From Streptomyces sp. NBC_00249 (GTDB lineage Bacteria; Actinomycetota; Actinomycetes; Streptomycetales; Streptomycetaceae): a stretch of DNA of 64,000 bases. The position numbers and the translations under genes were made by a program. Positions within the stretch are counted from its first letter, which is position 1, and each line of letters opens with the position of its first letter. Location of the stretch: the NCBI RefSeq assembly GCF_026342355.1, contig NZ_JAPEMV010000001.1:248001-312000 (forward strand), given 5' to 3'. The notes under the pieces are model-generated. The model ran no database searches, was not told the origin of the DNA, and was given only the letters and a program-made list of their open reading frames with translations. This document shows, one piece after another, positions 33,303 to 41,752 of this stretch.

Positions 33303-34850
33303 ATGCGCCTCTTCAGCACACCCGCCCGGTGGGCCGCCGCCACCGCCGCGTGCGCGGCCCTCGCCCTGACGGCCCTGCCCGCGTCCCCGGCGGGCGCCGC
33401 GCCCGCGCCCGGCACCCCGCCCACGCCCGCCCGGTACGCGCAGCAGCTGCTCGACTGGCAGCCCTGCGCCTCCGGTTCGCTGGAGTGCGCCTCGATGGCC
33501 GTCCCCCGGGACTGGTACCACCCCGGGGACGGCCCGGACCTGACCGTGCGGGTGTCGCGGCACCGGGCCACGGACCCCGCCGCCCGGCGCGGTGTCCTGA
33601 TGACGGCCGCCGGCGGGCCGGGCGCCTCCGGCCTGGAGCGGCCGGCGAGGCTGGCGGCGTACGCGCCGAAGCTGGCGGCCGCCTACGACATCGTCGGCTT
33701 CGACCAGCGCGGCGTCGGCGAGAGCACTCGCGTGGTGTGCTCGGACCAGGACAAGGTCGACGCCCTCTTCTCCAGCGGCGACCTGCGCGACCGCTCGGCG
33801 GAGGCGGTCCGCGAAACCCTGCGGCGCACGCGGGAGTTCGTGGCCGACTGCCGACGGAACTCGGGCGGGCTGCTGCCCTTCGTCACGACCGACCAGGCCG
33901 TGCACGACATGGACCTGTACCGGTCGCTGCTCGGCGCCCCCAAGGTCTCCTACTACGGCCCCTCCTACGCCACCTTCCTCGGCGCGTACTACGCCACCGA
34001 GTTCCCGGCCCGCGTCGAGCGGGTGGTCCTCGACAGCAACGTCGACTTCACCGGCAGCTGGCAGGACTTTCTCACGGGGCAGCCGCTGAGCTTCCAGCGC
34101 CGCTTCGAGGAGGACTTCCTGCCGTGGCTGGCGGCGAACGACGCCACCTACCACCAGGGGGCCACCCCCCAGGAGGCCAAGGCCGGTTACGAGCGGCTGC
34201 GCGGCGTCCTGCGGGAACGGCCGCTGGACCTGGAAGGGACGGTGATCACCGCCAACCACCTCGACGCGGCCGCGACCTCGATCATCTACCGCGGTGACCG
34301 GTTCCCGGACCTGGCGGGGCTGCTCGCCCTGCTGCGGGACCCGCAGGCCGCGCCGCCCGCCACCCGGGAGGCCGTCGCCCGCAACCTGCGGCACCCGCTG
34401 ACGGCGGAGTTCGCCGCCGACTTCTTCACCGTCGTGTGCTCGGACACCCCGTGGACGCGCGGCACCGGCTACTGGGTGCGCAGGAGCGAGGCGGACACCC
34501 GTACCCACCCGATGGCCGGGGCGCGGGAGCTGACCTTCGCGTCGGTCTGCGCCGCCTGGCCGCGCTCCGGGGCGCCGCGCGTCGAGGTCACCGGGCGGGG
34601 GCTGCCGCCGACGCTGATGCTGAACTCCCTGCACGACCCGGCGACCCACTACGAAGGGGCGCTGCGGGCGCACCGCAGGTTCGAGGGATCCCGTCTGATC
34701 ACGGTGGGCGGCGGTGACCACGGCGTCTACCAGGCGGGCAACTCCTGCGTGGACGCGTACGTCGAGGGCTTCCTGCTCGACGGGCGGCTGCCCGAGCGGG
34801 ACGCCGCCTGCGCGGGCAAGCCGCTGCCGGGGGCCGCGGCGCGGAGCTGA
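33303..34850 (+). CDS. secreted alpha/beta hydrolase (tripeptidyl aminopeptidase-like)
   Basis: A 515-residue exported hydrolase. The signal peptide (residues 1-33) ends PAGAA-PAPG. The fold shows LMTAAGGPGASGLERPARLA for the oxyanion side, DIVGFDQRGVGES, nucleophile Ser in YYGPSYATFLGAYYA (variant of GxSYG), a C-terminal cap-linked domain, MLNSLHDPATHYEGA with the acidic residue, and the final His in GGGDHGVYQAGNSC. This is the layout of Streptomyces secreted tripeptidyl aminopeptidases of the SlpD/TAP type. A second homologue lies at 45786. ATG 33303 is preceded by GGGGAG. Confidence 0.9.
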   Translation: MRLFSTPARWAAATAACAALALTALPASPAGAAPAPGTPPTPARYAQQLLDWQPCASGSLECASMAVPRDWYHPGDGPDLTVRVSRHRATDPAARRGVLMTAAGGPGASGLERPARLAAYAPKLAAAYDIVGFDQRGVGESTRVVCSDQDKVDALFSSGDLRDRSAEAVRETLRRTREFVADCRRNSGGLLPFVTTDQAVHDMDLYRSLLGAPKVSYYGPSYATFLGAYYATEFPARVERVVLDSNVDFTGSWQDFLTGQPLSFQRRFEEDFLPWLAANDATYHQGATPQEAKAGYERLRGVLRERPLDLEGTVITANHLDAAATSIIYRGDRFPDLAGLLALLRDPQAAPPATREAVARNLRHPLTAEFAADFFTVVCSDTPWTRGTGYWVRRSEADTRTHPMAGARELTFASVCAAWPRSGAPRVEVTGRGLPPTLMLNSLHDPATHYEGALRAHRRFEGSRLITVGGGDHGVYQAGNSCVDAYVEGFLLDGRLPERDAACAGKPLPGAAARS

Positions 34851-34854
34851 ACCC

Positions 34855-34895
34855 CCGCCGCGCCCGGACCCCTTCGCGGGGCCCGGGCGCGGCGG
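34855..34895. terminator. bidirectional hairpin between convergent genes
   Basis: CCGCCGCGCCCGG (34855-34867) pairs with CCGGGCGCGGCGG (34883-34895), and the loop adds an ACCCC/GGGG stem. It lies between the peptidase and the SDR gene and probably serves both. Confidence 0.7.
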
Positions 34896-34910
34896 CGTGC
34901 GGGGGTCGGA

Positions 34911-35669
34911 TCAGGCGGAGGAGCCGCTGTCGACGACCAGGTCGGTGCCGACGACGGACCCGGCCGCGGCGGAGGCCAGGTACAGCACGGCGGCCGCCAC
35001 CTCCTCGGCCTCCGCGACCCGGCCGAGGGGGTTCTCCGTCTTGACCCGCTCGGCCCGGTCGGCCTCGGTCTCACCGGCCCGCAGCGACATGGGGGCGGCG
35101 GCGGCTCCCGGGCTGACGGCGTTGATGCGGACGCCGTCCCGGATGTGGTCGAGGGCGGCGGCTCGGGTCAGCGCGGACACCGCGGCCTTGGAGGTGATGT
35201 ACGCCGAGGCGTTCGGGATCCGGCTGTGGGCGCCCAGGTTGGAGGAGATGTTGACGACGGCGCCGCCGCCGTTCTCCTTCATGTGGGCGATCTCGTGCTT
35301 CATGGCCAGCCAGACGCCGGTGACGTTGGTCCGGATCACCTCGTCCCAGTCCTCTTCGAGGATCTCGGCGGAGGGGACCGTGCCGCGGAGTATCCCGGCG
35401 TTGTTGACGGCGATGTCGAGGCCGCCGAAGCGGGTGACGGTCTCCTGGACGAGCTCGCGGAGCCGGTCGGAGTCGGTGACGTCGGCGGTGACGGCGGCCG
35501 CGGTGCCGCCGGCCGCCTCCACGAGGCGTACGGTCTCCTCCAGCGAGGCGGCGGTACGTCCGGCGGCGACCACCGAGGCGCCTTCGGCGGCGAAGGCGAG
35601 GGCGATGGCCCGGCCGAGGCCGGATCCCGCGCCGGTGACCAGGACGGACTTGCCGGTGAAGCGGTTCAT
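34911..35669 (-). CDS. classical short-chain dehydrogenase/reductase
   Basis: A 252-residue SDR. The cofactor loop is VLVTGAGSGLGRAIA, the structural motif is NNAGIL, Ser is in VVNISSNLG, and the active YxxxK is YITSKAAV. The end, VVGTDLVVDSGSSA, is standard. It follows the MFS gene by 42 bp on the same strand, so it likely belongs to a TetR-MFS-SDR operon. Reaction: NAD(P)-linked alcohol/ketone interconversion of an unknown substrate, perhaps modifying what the transporter exports. Confidence 0.92.
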   Translation of the reverse strand: MNRFTGKSVLVTGAGSGLGRAIALAFAAEGASVVAAGRTAASLEETVRLVEAAGGTAAAVTADVTDSDRLRELVQETVTRFGGLDIAVNNAGILRGTVPSAEILEEDWDEVIRTNVTGVWLAMKHEIAHMKENGGGAVVNISSNLGAHSRIPNASAYITSKAAVSALTRAAALDHIRDGVRINAVSPGAAAAPMSLRAGETEADRAERVKTENPLGRVAEAEEVAAAVLYLASAAAGSVVGTDLVVDSGSSA

Positions 35670-35711
35670 TTCGATGACTCCCTTGAGTGGGTGGGCTGTC
35701 GGGCTGTTCGG

Positions 35712-37118
35712 CTACTTGGTACGGCGGTGGTGCAGGAGGGCGACGGCGGCGAACGCGGCCGCCGTCGCGGCGAGCGACGCGCGGTCGCTGCCGAGGGTGA
35801 GGAGGAGGGCGAACAGGACGGTCGGGCCGCATTCCATGGCCGTGTTCAGGACGCCGCCCGCGAGGCCCGTGTGCTCGGGCGGGACCCCTTCGGTCGCGAG
35901 GACGGCGCCTCCGGCGAAGGAGGCCGCGCCGCCCGCCGCCAGCAGGAGGAGGCCGGGCAGCAGGCCCAGGGCGTACGGGGTGTCCGTGCCCGGACCGGTC
36001 AGCGCGAGGAGCGCGAGCCCGGCCCCGGCCGTGGCGAGCCCGCCGGCGGTGACGGCCCGGGCCCCGAAGCGGGCGGTCAGCGGGCGCGCCGCACGGCCGG
36101 CGGCGATGAGGACGACGGCGTAGGGCACGAAGGCGGCGGACGTCCGCAGCGGTGACCAGTCGCGGACCTGCTGGAAGTCGAGCGAGAGCAGGACGAAGGT
36201 GCTCGCGGTCCCGCAGGCGGTCAGGGCGATGGCCGCGAGGGCGCCGGCCCTGCGGCGGTCGCGCAGGAAGCCGGGCGGCAGCAGCGGATCGCGGGCCCGG
36301 CGCTCGGCGTGGAGGAACGCGGCGAGCAGGACGGCCCCGGTGGTCAGGGGGACGAGGACGGCCGCCGAGGTCCAGGGGTGGGCGTCGGTGACGACGAGGC
36401 CGTAGCTGACGAGGGTGATGCCGGCGGTGGCGAGCAGGGCCCCGGGCAGGTCCAGGCTCCGGCCCCGGCCCGGCGGGGTGCGCGGCAGCAGCCGGGGCGC
36501 GAGGGCGAGCGCGGCCAGCGCCACGGCCGGGGGTACGGCCAGGGCCCAGCGCCAGTTCAGCAGGGCGGAGACGACCCCGGAGAGCAGGTTGCCCGCGGTG
36601 GCGCCGAGGACCGAGAGCCCGCCCCAGGTGGCCATCGCCCTGCCGTACGCGGCGGGGGCGGGGAAGAGGGCGCGCAGGACCGCCATGGCCGCGGGGGCGA
36701 CGAGGGCCGCTCCGGCGCCCTGTGCGAAGCGTGCGGCGAGCAGCGCGTCCGCGCCGGGGGCGAGCGGCGCCGCGAGCGACGCGGCGCAGAAGACGGCCAG
36801 GCCCACGGTGAGGGCGCGGCGGCCGCCGTACCGGTCGGCGAGGCGGCCGCCCAGGAGCAGCAGTCCGGCGAAGCTCAGTCCGTATGCGGCGCTGAGCAGG
36901 ATCAGGTCGGACCGCTGGAGGGTGAACTCACGGGCGATCCGGGGCAGCGGGACGGTGGTGGCGGCGAGCGTGAAGATCAGGGTGATCTGGACGGCGCCGA
37001 GCAGCGCGAAGGCCGGGCCGGTCCTGGTGGTGCCGTGGGCAGTGGTGCTGTCGACGGTGGTGTCGTCGACAGCGGTGTCGTGGGCGGTGGTTTCGGTGGC
37101 GGTCGTGCCCCTCCCCAT
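35712..37118 (-). CDS. MFS drug-efflux-type transporter
   Basis: A 468-residue major facilitator with about 14 hydrophobic segments. Helix 1 is FALLGAVQITLIFTLAATTVPLPRI, the loop 2-3 motif is GGRLADRYGGRRALTVG, and RFAQGAGAALVAPAAMAVL matches motif C-like regions of DHA2-type antiporters. The first 35 residues form a Thr/Asp-rich degenerate repeat (TTAHDTAVDDTTVDSTT) absent from most homologues. A TetR-type operator lies directly upstream (37135-37160). It should export a drug or metabolite by proton antiport. Confidence 0.9.
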   Translation of the reverse strand: MGRGTTATETTAHDTAVDDTTVDSTTAHGTTRTGPAFALLGAVQITLIFTLAATTVPLPRIAREFTLQRSDLILLSAAYGLSFAGLLLLGGRLADRYGGRRALTVGLAVFCAASLAAPLAPGADALLAARFAQGAGAALVAPAAMAVLRALFPAPAAYGRAMATWGGLSVLGATAGNLLSGVVSALLNWRWALAVPPAVALAALALAPRLLPRTPPGRGRSLDLPGALLATAGITLVSYGLVVTDAHPWTSAAVLVPLTTGAVLLAAFLHAERRARDPLLPPGFLRDRRRAGALAAIALTACGTASTFVLLSLDFQQVRDWSPLRTSAAFVPYAVVLIAAGRAARPLTARFGARAVTAGGLATAGAGLALLALTGPGTDTPYALGLLPGLLLLAAGGAASFAGGAVLATEGVPPEHTGLAGGVLNTAMECGPTVLFALLLTLGSDRASLAATAAAFAAVALLHHRRTK

Positions 37119-37134
37119 CTCCCCTCCCCCTTAT

Positions 37135-37160
37135 ATTTGAATGAACGGTTCAGTATGCGG
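37135..37160. promoter_or_regulatory. TetR operator before the MFS gene
   Basis: The site contains TGAAC-G-GTTCA, a perfect palindrome, inside a segment that matches the one before the TetR gene (37808-37834): ATTTG, GAACGGT and ATGCGG are shared in order. The repressor at 37205 probably binds both. Confidence 0.7.
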
Positions 37161-37204
37161 GCATGCGCAAGGGAGCCGTGAGGGCTCCCCCGGTCAGGAA
37201 GTGG

Positions 37205-37789
37205 TCAGTCCAGCAGGGCCAGCGCCTGTTCGGCGGCGCCCCTGACGCGGGCCGGGTCGTCCGAGGCCTTGCCGACGACCCGCACCCCTTGCAGCAGGAC
37301 CAGCAGCATCCGGGCCAGCCCGCGCGGGTCCCGCTCCGGCGGCAGCTCGCCCTGGGCCTGGGCCCGTACGAGGGACGAGTGCAGCAGGGCTTCCAGCCGG
37401 TCCCAGCTCGACTCGACCCGGCGGGCCGCCACCGGGTCGTGGGGCCCCAGCTCGGCGGCGGTGTTGGTGACGAAGCAGCCGCTGCGCCGGTCCTCGGCGG
37501 AGCCCGCCTCGGCGGCGAAGCGGCGCACCAGCGCCCGTACCGCCGGCAGGGCCGGCCCTGGCTGGGACAGCTCCGCGACGAGCCGCGGGTCGACGGACTC
37601 GGCGTACCGGTCCAGAGCCTTGAGGTACAGCTCGTGCTTGCTGCCGAAGGTGGCGTAGATGCTCGCCCGGCCGATGCCGAGGTGCTCGACGAGGTCCGCC
37701 ACCGACGTCGCCTCGTAGCCGCGCCGCCAGAACAGCTCGAGAGCCGACTGCAGCACGGCGTCCGGATCGAATTCCTTGGTCCTGGCCAT
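37205..37789 (-). CDS. TetR-family regulator of the MFS/SDR genes
   Basis: A 194-residue TetR protein. The HTH reads VLQSALELFWRRGYEATSVADLVEHLGIGRASIYATFGSKHELYLKAL, typical of the AcrR/YcdC-like subgroup with a TetR_C_16-like ligand domain (SGCFVTNTAAELGPHDP). It is co-oriented with, and 86 bp upstream of, the MFS gene, with an operator before each. The regulator at 50136 has the same architecture (GSLYNTFGSKHALFERAL, GCLAINTAAELAG) and is probably a paralogue. Confidence 0.9.
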   Translation of the reverse strand: MARTKEFDPDAVLQSALELFWRRGYEATSVADLVEHLGIGRASIYATFGSKHELYLKALDRYAESVDPRLVAELSQPGPALPAVRALVRRFAAEAGSAEDRRSGCFVTNTAAELGPHDPVAARRVESSWDRLEALLHSSLVRAQAQGELPPERDPRGLARMLLVLLQGVRVVGKASDDPARVRGAAEQALALLD

Positions 37790-37807
37790 GGAGATGATCT
37801 TAGAGCC

Positions 37808-37834
37808 ATTTGGAACGAACGGTCAACAATGCGG
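37808..37834. promoter_or_regulatory. autoregulatory TetR operator
   Basis: A 27-bp segment with ATTTGG, AACGAACGGT and ATGCGG, aligned with the site before the MFS gene with only a few differences. It lies 19 bp before the TetR start codon. Confidence 0.65.
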
Positions 37835-37948
37835 GGACGGCTTTCCGGGACCGGATCGGGCGGGCCCCCTCGACGCGCCGCGCCGCCCCATCCGTGCTGT
37901 CCTCGGTAGGGGGGAAGCCGGAGGAAGACCGAGAGCCGAGGAGGAACC

Positions 37949-38383
37949 GTGAACAGGAACCTGCGGGCCCGGGACATCATGACCGGGGATGTGCAGTGCG
38001 TCCGGCAGGACCAGACCCTGCTGGACGCGTCGCGGATGATGCGCGACCTGAACGTCGGCTGCCTGCCCATCTGCGGGAACGACGAGCGCCTCCAGGGGCT
38101 GATCACCGACCGCGACATCGTCGTCAAGTGCTGCGCCGAGGGCAAGGACCCCGCCCAGGTGCGGGCCGGCGAGCTGGGCGGGGTCCTGCACTGGGTGGAC
38201 TCCGAGAGCAGCGCCCAGGAGGCCGTGGACACCATGGAGGTCCACCAGATCAAGCGGCTGCCGGTCATCGACGTGGCGGGCGGGCACCGCCTCGTCGGCA
38301 TGATCACCGAGGCGAACCTCGCGAAGAACCTCTCCGACGAGGACATCGCCGAGTTCGCCGTCCGCGTCTACGCCGCCAACTAG
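37949..38383 (+). CDS. tandem CBS-domain protein
   Basis: A 144-residue protein made of two CBS domains: residues about 8-62 (ARDIMTGDVQCVRQDQTLLDASRMMRDLNVGCLPI) and about 75-130 (HWVDSESSAQEAVDTMEVHQIKRLPVIDVAGGHRLVGMIT). Paired CBS domains bind adenine nucleotides as energy or redox sensors. Stand-alone CBS pairs are often stress-linked in Streptomyces. GTG 37949 follows GAGGAGGAACC. It is monocistronic with a strong terminator. Confidence 0.9.
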   Translation: MNRNLRARDIMTGDVQCVRQDQTLLDASRMMRDLNVGCLPICGNDERLQGLITDRDIVVKCCAEGKDPAQVRAGELGGVLHWVDSESSAQEAVDTMEVHQIKRLPVIDVAGGHRLVGMITEANLAKNLSDEDIAEFAVRVYAAN

Positions 38384-38395
38384 GGCCGCGCTCGA

Positions 38396-38433
38396 GACCG
38401 GGAGGGAACGGCCTCGGCCGTTCCCTCCCGGTC
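38396..38433 (+). terminator. long perfect hairpin after the CBS gene
   Basis: Two perfect 18-nt arms (38396-38413 and 38416-38433) flank a TC loop. It starts 12 bp after the stop codon and may end transcripts on both strands. Confidence 0.8.
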
Positions 38434-38448
38434 GTCGTCCGCACTTTT

Positions 38449-38510
38449 CGAGTCCGGCTCGAGCCGGTCTCGAGTCGGACTCGAGCCGCGGTCACTCCGC
38501 GGTCACTCCA
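38449..38510. repeat. degenerate CTCGAG-type repeats and a double CCGCGGTCACT
   Basis: Four units close to CTCGAGYCGG run from 38449 to about 38489, including the 14-bp palindrome CCGGCTCGAGCCGG (38454-38467). Two copies of a CGCGGTCACTC-like unit follow, reaching the stop codon of the next gene. A related CTCGAG also lies at 38391. It may be a further terminator or protein-binding region. Confidence 0.5.
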
Positions 38511-39651
38511 CGGTGGCGTGCGGGTACTGCGGTGAACGGCCCTGATAGGCGAGGATGCTGGGGTTCTGGACGACGCCGTCGCGCACCTCCAGGGCCCGCC
38601 GGACGGTCTCGTCGGCGTCCCAGGCCTGCGGGTCGGCGACGATCGGCAGGTAGCGCAGGGCGGCGCTGCTCAGCTCCCAGGTGGCGGAGTCCCACAGCAG
38701 GGACGGGCTGTGGTCGACCGCGTAGTAGCGGACGTGGTCCCCGACGGTGACGAGAGGCTCGTCGAACGAGGTGGGGCGGGCCCAGCCGAAGCCCATGGCC
38801 ACGTCGCAGGAGACGTCGACGACGAGCGCACCGGAGGGGAACCGGGGCAGGTCGTCCTCGGTGAGGTAGACCTGCGGCGCGTCGATGTCCTGCATCACGC
38901 AGTTGACGACGATGTCGTGCTCGGCGAGGAACTCGGCCAGCTTGGCCGTGCCACCGCCCTGCACGGTCACGGTGCTCGCGGCCGGATCGGCCTGGTCGTA
39001 GTGGAGTTGAGCCATCCGGGCGGAGTCGTCGGGCGGGGTGACGGCGGAGCTCGGACGCTGGGTGACGACGCTCAGTTCGCGCACGCCGTGGGCCTGGAGG
39101 GCGCGCGCGGCGCCCTGCCCCGTGGACCCGAACCCGAGGACGACCGCCTTCTCCAGGGGCCTCCCCCACGCCCCGGTCCGCCCGAGGCACTGCAGGGCGT
39201 GCTGGACCGAGCAGTAGCCGGCGATCTCGCTGACGCGGTGGAACACGAAGCGGTCCGTGTCACTGCCTTCGGGCCGGTCGCGCATGGCCTCCTTGGAGAT
39301 CACGGTCAGCTTGCGGTCGATGGCCAGCTGCGTCGTCTCCATGTTCTGGGCGAAGTGCGGCGCCCCCCACAGGATCTGACCGTCCCGCAGCTCGGCCATG
39401 TCGCGGGGGGTGGCCTTGAACATCATGACGAGGTCGGAGCGGCGTATCAGCTCGTCGCGCGGCAGCAGGCCGGCGACCTGGGGGGCGAGCTGTTCGTCCG
39501 AGAATCCGAACCGGCTGCCATAGCCGGACTCGAGGAACATTCGACTGCGGATCGAGGCATCGATGAGCGGTAAGTGGGCGGGGTGCAGGGGGGCGCGCTT
39601 CTCGTGCTTCTTGTGGGTGGAAGCGAGGACACCGATGCTGAGCTGATTCAT
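38503..39651 (-). CDS. alanine-dehydrogenase/opine-type amino acid dehydrogenase
   Basis: A 382-residue protein of the AlaDH/PNT/saccharopine dehydrogenase superfamily. The substrate Arg motif is KHEKRAPLHPAHL (E-x-R-x-x-L-x-P) near residue 20. A catalytic Lys candidate is FKATPRD. The Rossmann loop is VVLGFGSTGQGAARALQAHG near residue 170. Overall it looks like N5-(carboxyethyl)ornithine synthase, which reductively joins an amino acid to a 2-keto acid. Codon 27 is TTA (39571-39573). It is divergent from the oxygenase and likely belongs to the same small biosynthetic cluster. The ATG has no ribosome site; TATACA lies upstream. Confidence 0.8.
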   Translation of the reverse strand: MNQLSIGVLASTHKKHEKRAPLHPAHLPLIDASIRSRMFLESGYGSRFGFSDEQLAPQVAGLLPRDELIRRSDLVMMFKATPRDMAELRDGQILWGAPHFAQNMETTQLAIDRKLTVISKEAMRDRPEGSDTDRFVFHRVSEIAGYCSVQHALQCLGRTGAWGRPLEKAVVLGFGSTGQGAARALQAHGVRELSVVTQRPSSAVTPPDDSARMAQLHYDQADPAASTVTVQGGGTAKLAEFLAEHDIVVNCVMQDIDAPQVYLTEDDLPRFPSGALVVDVSCDVAMGFGWARPTSFDEPLVTVGDHVRYYAVDHSPSLLWDSATWELSSAALRYLPIVADPQAWDADETVRRALEVRDGVVQNPSILAYQGRSPQYPHATVE

Positions 39652-39714
39652 GTTGACAAGTCTGTGTATATGTTTAACTAACCGTCAAATCCTCCTAGTT
39701 AACTTCTGGTGGCA
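39652..39714. promoter_or_regulatory. AT-rich divergent promoter with an inverted repeat
   Basis: The only AT-rich spot nearby. TTAACTA (39674-39680) is inverted as TAGTTAA (39696-39702). A consensus TTGACA lies at 39653-39658. TAACTT at 39700 ends 9 nt before the ATG at 39715, as for a leaderless start. It probably drives both halves of the cluster and binds a regulator. Confidence 0.6.
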
Positions 39715-40434
39715 ATGGTGAATCACACAAGCTCCGAGATCGTCCGCGATCTCACGGTGCAGGGGTACGCGTTAACGCAGGGTCCGCTGAATCCGCAGGA
39801 GGCTGCCGCGCTGGCGGGAACCCTGGGCACCCTGGTCCCGCAGAGCACCGGCGAGTTGACCTACGACATCATGGCCCACCCCGGCTTCGAGAAGGTCCGT
39901 GACACCCGCAGCGCCCACACGCTGCGGCCGCACACCGAAGCGCCGGGGCAGAACCCGCCGCCCCGCTATCTGGCCCTGCACTGCCGCGTCCAGGCGACCT
40001 GCGGCGGCGGCCAGACCATGCTCGCCGACGCGCACGCCTTCGTCGCGGGGCTGAGCGACCAGGACCGTCACCTGGTGCACGAGAGCGAGCTGTACTGGCC
40101 CTCCTACGTGGAGGACGCGGACGTCAAGGGGCTCTGGAAGCCCCTGGTCGAGCGGACGGAACACGGCACGATCAACCGCCTGAGCTGCACCCTCCTGCGG
40201 ACCGGCGGCTACTCCGAGGACCTCGACGAACAGGCCGGCCCCCACGAACCGCCGCTGGGCGCCGAGGGCGTGGCGCTCGCCCAGCAGGCGCTGGACTTCT
40301 TCCAGGACAACAAGGTGTCGGTCCTCATCCCCGAGGACGCGATGCTGATCTGGGACAACCACCGGATGTTCCACTCGCGTTCGGCCTTCACCGACACCCG
40401 GCGCCGCCTCACCCGCTACTGGATCGCCGACTGA
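39715..40434 (+). CDS. 2-oxoglutarate/Fe(II)-dependent oxygenase (TauD/clavaminate synthase type)
   Basis: A 239-residue oxygenase with a jelly-roll core. The iron triad is His73 and Glu75 in LRPHTEAPGQ and His220 in WDNHRMFHSRSAF, with a 2-oxoglutarate-binding Arg in the RRRLTRYW tail. HxE rather than HxD is the clavaminate synthase-like form. It should hydroxylate, desaturate or epoxidise an amino acid or small peptide. Codon 20 is TTA (39772-39774). The start may be leaderless; GTG 39709 is an alternative. It leads the oxygenase-MFS-ATP-grasp gene set. Confidence 0.88.
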   Translation: MVNHTSSEIVRDLTVQGYALTQGPLNPQEAAALAGTLGTLVPQSTGELTYDIMAHPGFEKVRDTRSAHTLRPHTEAPGQNPPPRYLALHCRVQATCGGGQTMLADAHAFVAGLSDQDRHLVHESELYWPSYVEDADVKGLWKPLVERTEHGTINRLSCTLLRTGGYSEDLDEQAGPHEPPLGAEGVALAQQALDFFQDNKVSVLIPEDAMLIWDNHRMFHSRSAFTDTRRRLTRYWIAD

Positions 40435-40444
40435 CGCGGCGGCC

Positions 40445-40472
40445 GCGCACCGCGGCCCCGGCCGCGGTGCGC
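40445..40472 (+). terminator. perfect hairpin between oxygenase and MFS genes
   Basis: GCGCACCGCGGCC, a CC loop, then GGCCGCGGTGCGC: a 13-bp perfect stem 11 bp after the oxygenase stop codon. It could terminate, attenuate or stabilise the 5' message, lowering expression of the exporter and ligase. Confidence 0.65.
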
Positions 40473-40537
40473 CGCGCCGCGCCCCCTCCCCCCTCCACCC
40501 CCCGCCGAACGGCACTCGCGACACGAAGGGCACGACA

Positions 40538-41752
40538 CTGCACGCCTACCGCCGGGTACTGAGCACTCCCGGACTGCCCTCGATGCTCCTGCTCGGCTCG
40601 CTGGTCAAGATCCCGCTGGTGGCCGTCCCGCTGGTCCTCACCCTGCACCTGACGGCCACGCAGCAACTCGGCTACGCACAGGCCGGGTCGGTCATCGCCC
40701 TGTGGACCGCCGGCGCCGCCGTGGGCTCCCCGTTCCAGGGACGCCGCATCGACCGGCACGGACTGCGCCCGGTGCTGGTCGTCGCCACCGTGACCCAGGC
40801 CCTGTTCTGGGCACTGGTGGCGCAACTGCCGTACGCCGCCCTGCTCGTGGCCGCCCCGCTGTCGGGGCTGCTCATCGTCCAGGGATCGACGATCTCCCGC
40901 CTGGCCATCACCGGCCTGGTACCCGAGGAGGACCGTCACACGGCCTTCGCCGTGGACTCCACGCTCACCACCGTCTCGTACCTGACCGGCCCGTCGCTCG
41001 CCGTCGTACTGGCGACCCAGGCCTCGACCACCCTCGCCGTCCGGACGGTCGGGCTGCTGCTGGTCCTCGGCTGCCTGGCCGTGATCGTCCGCAACCCCCG
41101 TCCGCGATCCCGCGCCGAGGACCGGCCGTCGGACGCCCCGCTGCCCCCGCTGCGCCAGTGGCTCAACCGGCCACTGGTCGCGACCTGCGCGTGCGCGCTC
41201 GCCGCCGGGATGTTCTCCTCCGGCGCGGAGCTGGGGATCGTCGGGGTCCTGCGCGCGCACGACCAGACGGCGTGGCTCAGCCCCGTCCTGGTCGGTGTCG
41301 GCCTGTGCTCGATCGTCGGCGGTCTCCTCTACGGGAGCCTGTCGCGGCGCCCTCCGGCGGCGTTGACCGTCGCCGCCCTGGGAGCCGTGACGATCCCCGT
41401 CGGCCTCGTGGGCGGTGTGCCCTGGCTGGCCGTGGCACTGCTGCCCGCCGCCCTGCTGAACGCACCGGCCTACGCCTCCACCGCGACCGCCGCCAGCACC
41501 TTCGCCGTGAGCGGGGCCCGGGCCTCGGCGCTGAGCCTGTACTCCACCGCGACGGCCGTCGGCGCCGCGCTCGGCGGGCCGCTCGTCGGCACGGCCCTGG
41601 ACCACGGGGACGCCTCCTGGGGCTTCGCCGCGGTCGGTGCCTGCGTCCTGCTCGTCTCCCTGGCGGCCTGGCCCGCGATGCGCCCGCGCGCACGGGCCGT
41701 ACCCGCCGCCCCGTCCGACACTTCCGCCCACCGTGAGAAAGAGAACCGCTGA
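40538..41752 (+). CDS. MFS exporter of the ATP-grasp cluster
   Basis: A 404-residue major facilitator with about 12 hydrophobic segments, like the BacE-type exporters beside dipeptide clusters. The N-terminus YRRVLSTPGLPSMLLLGSLVKIPL shows that family-like sequence begins before the first ATG (40583). No ATG or GTG lies upstream in frame, and the best start is a CTG at 40538, 7 nt after GAAGGG. The loop motif is GRRIDRHGLRPVLVV. It likely exports the cluster product and gives self-protection. Its stop shares one base with the next start (TGATG). Confidence 0.85.
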   Translation: MHAYRRVLSTPGLPSMLLLGSLVKIPLVAVPLVLTLHLTATQQLGYAQAGSVIALWTAGAAVGSPFQGRRIDRHGLRPVLVVATVTQALFWALVAQLPYAALLVAAPLSGLLIVQGSTISRLAITGLVPEEDRHTAFAVDSTLTTVSYLTGPSLAVVLATQASTTLAVRTVGLLLVLGCLAVIVRNPRPRSRAEDRPSDAPLPPLRQWLNRPLVATCACALAAGMFSSGAELGIVGVLRAHDQTAWLSPVLVGVGLCSIVGGLLYGSLSRRPPAALTVAALGAVTIPVGLVGGVPWLAVALLPAALLNAPAYASTATAASTFAVSGARASALSLYSTATAVGAALGGPLVGTALDHGDASWGFAAVGACVLLVSLAAWPAMRPRARAVPAAPSDTSAHREKENR

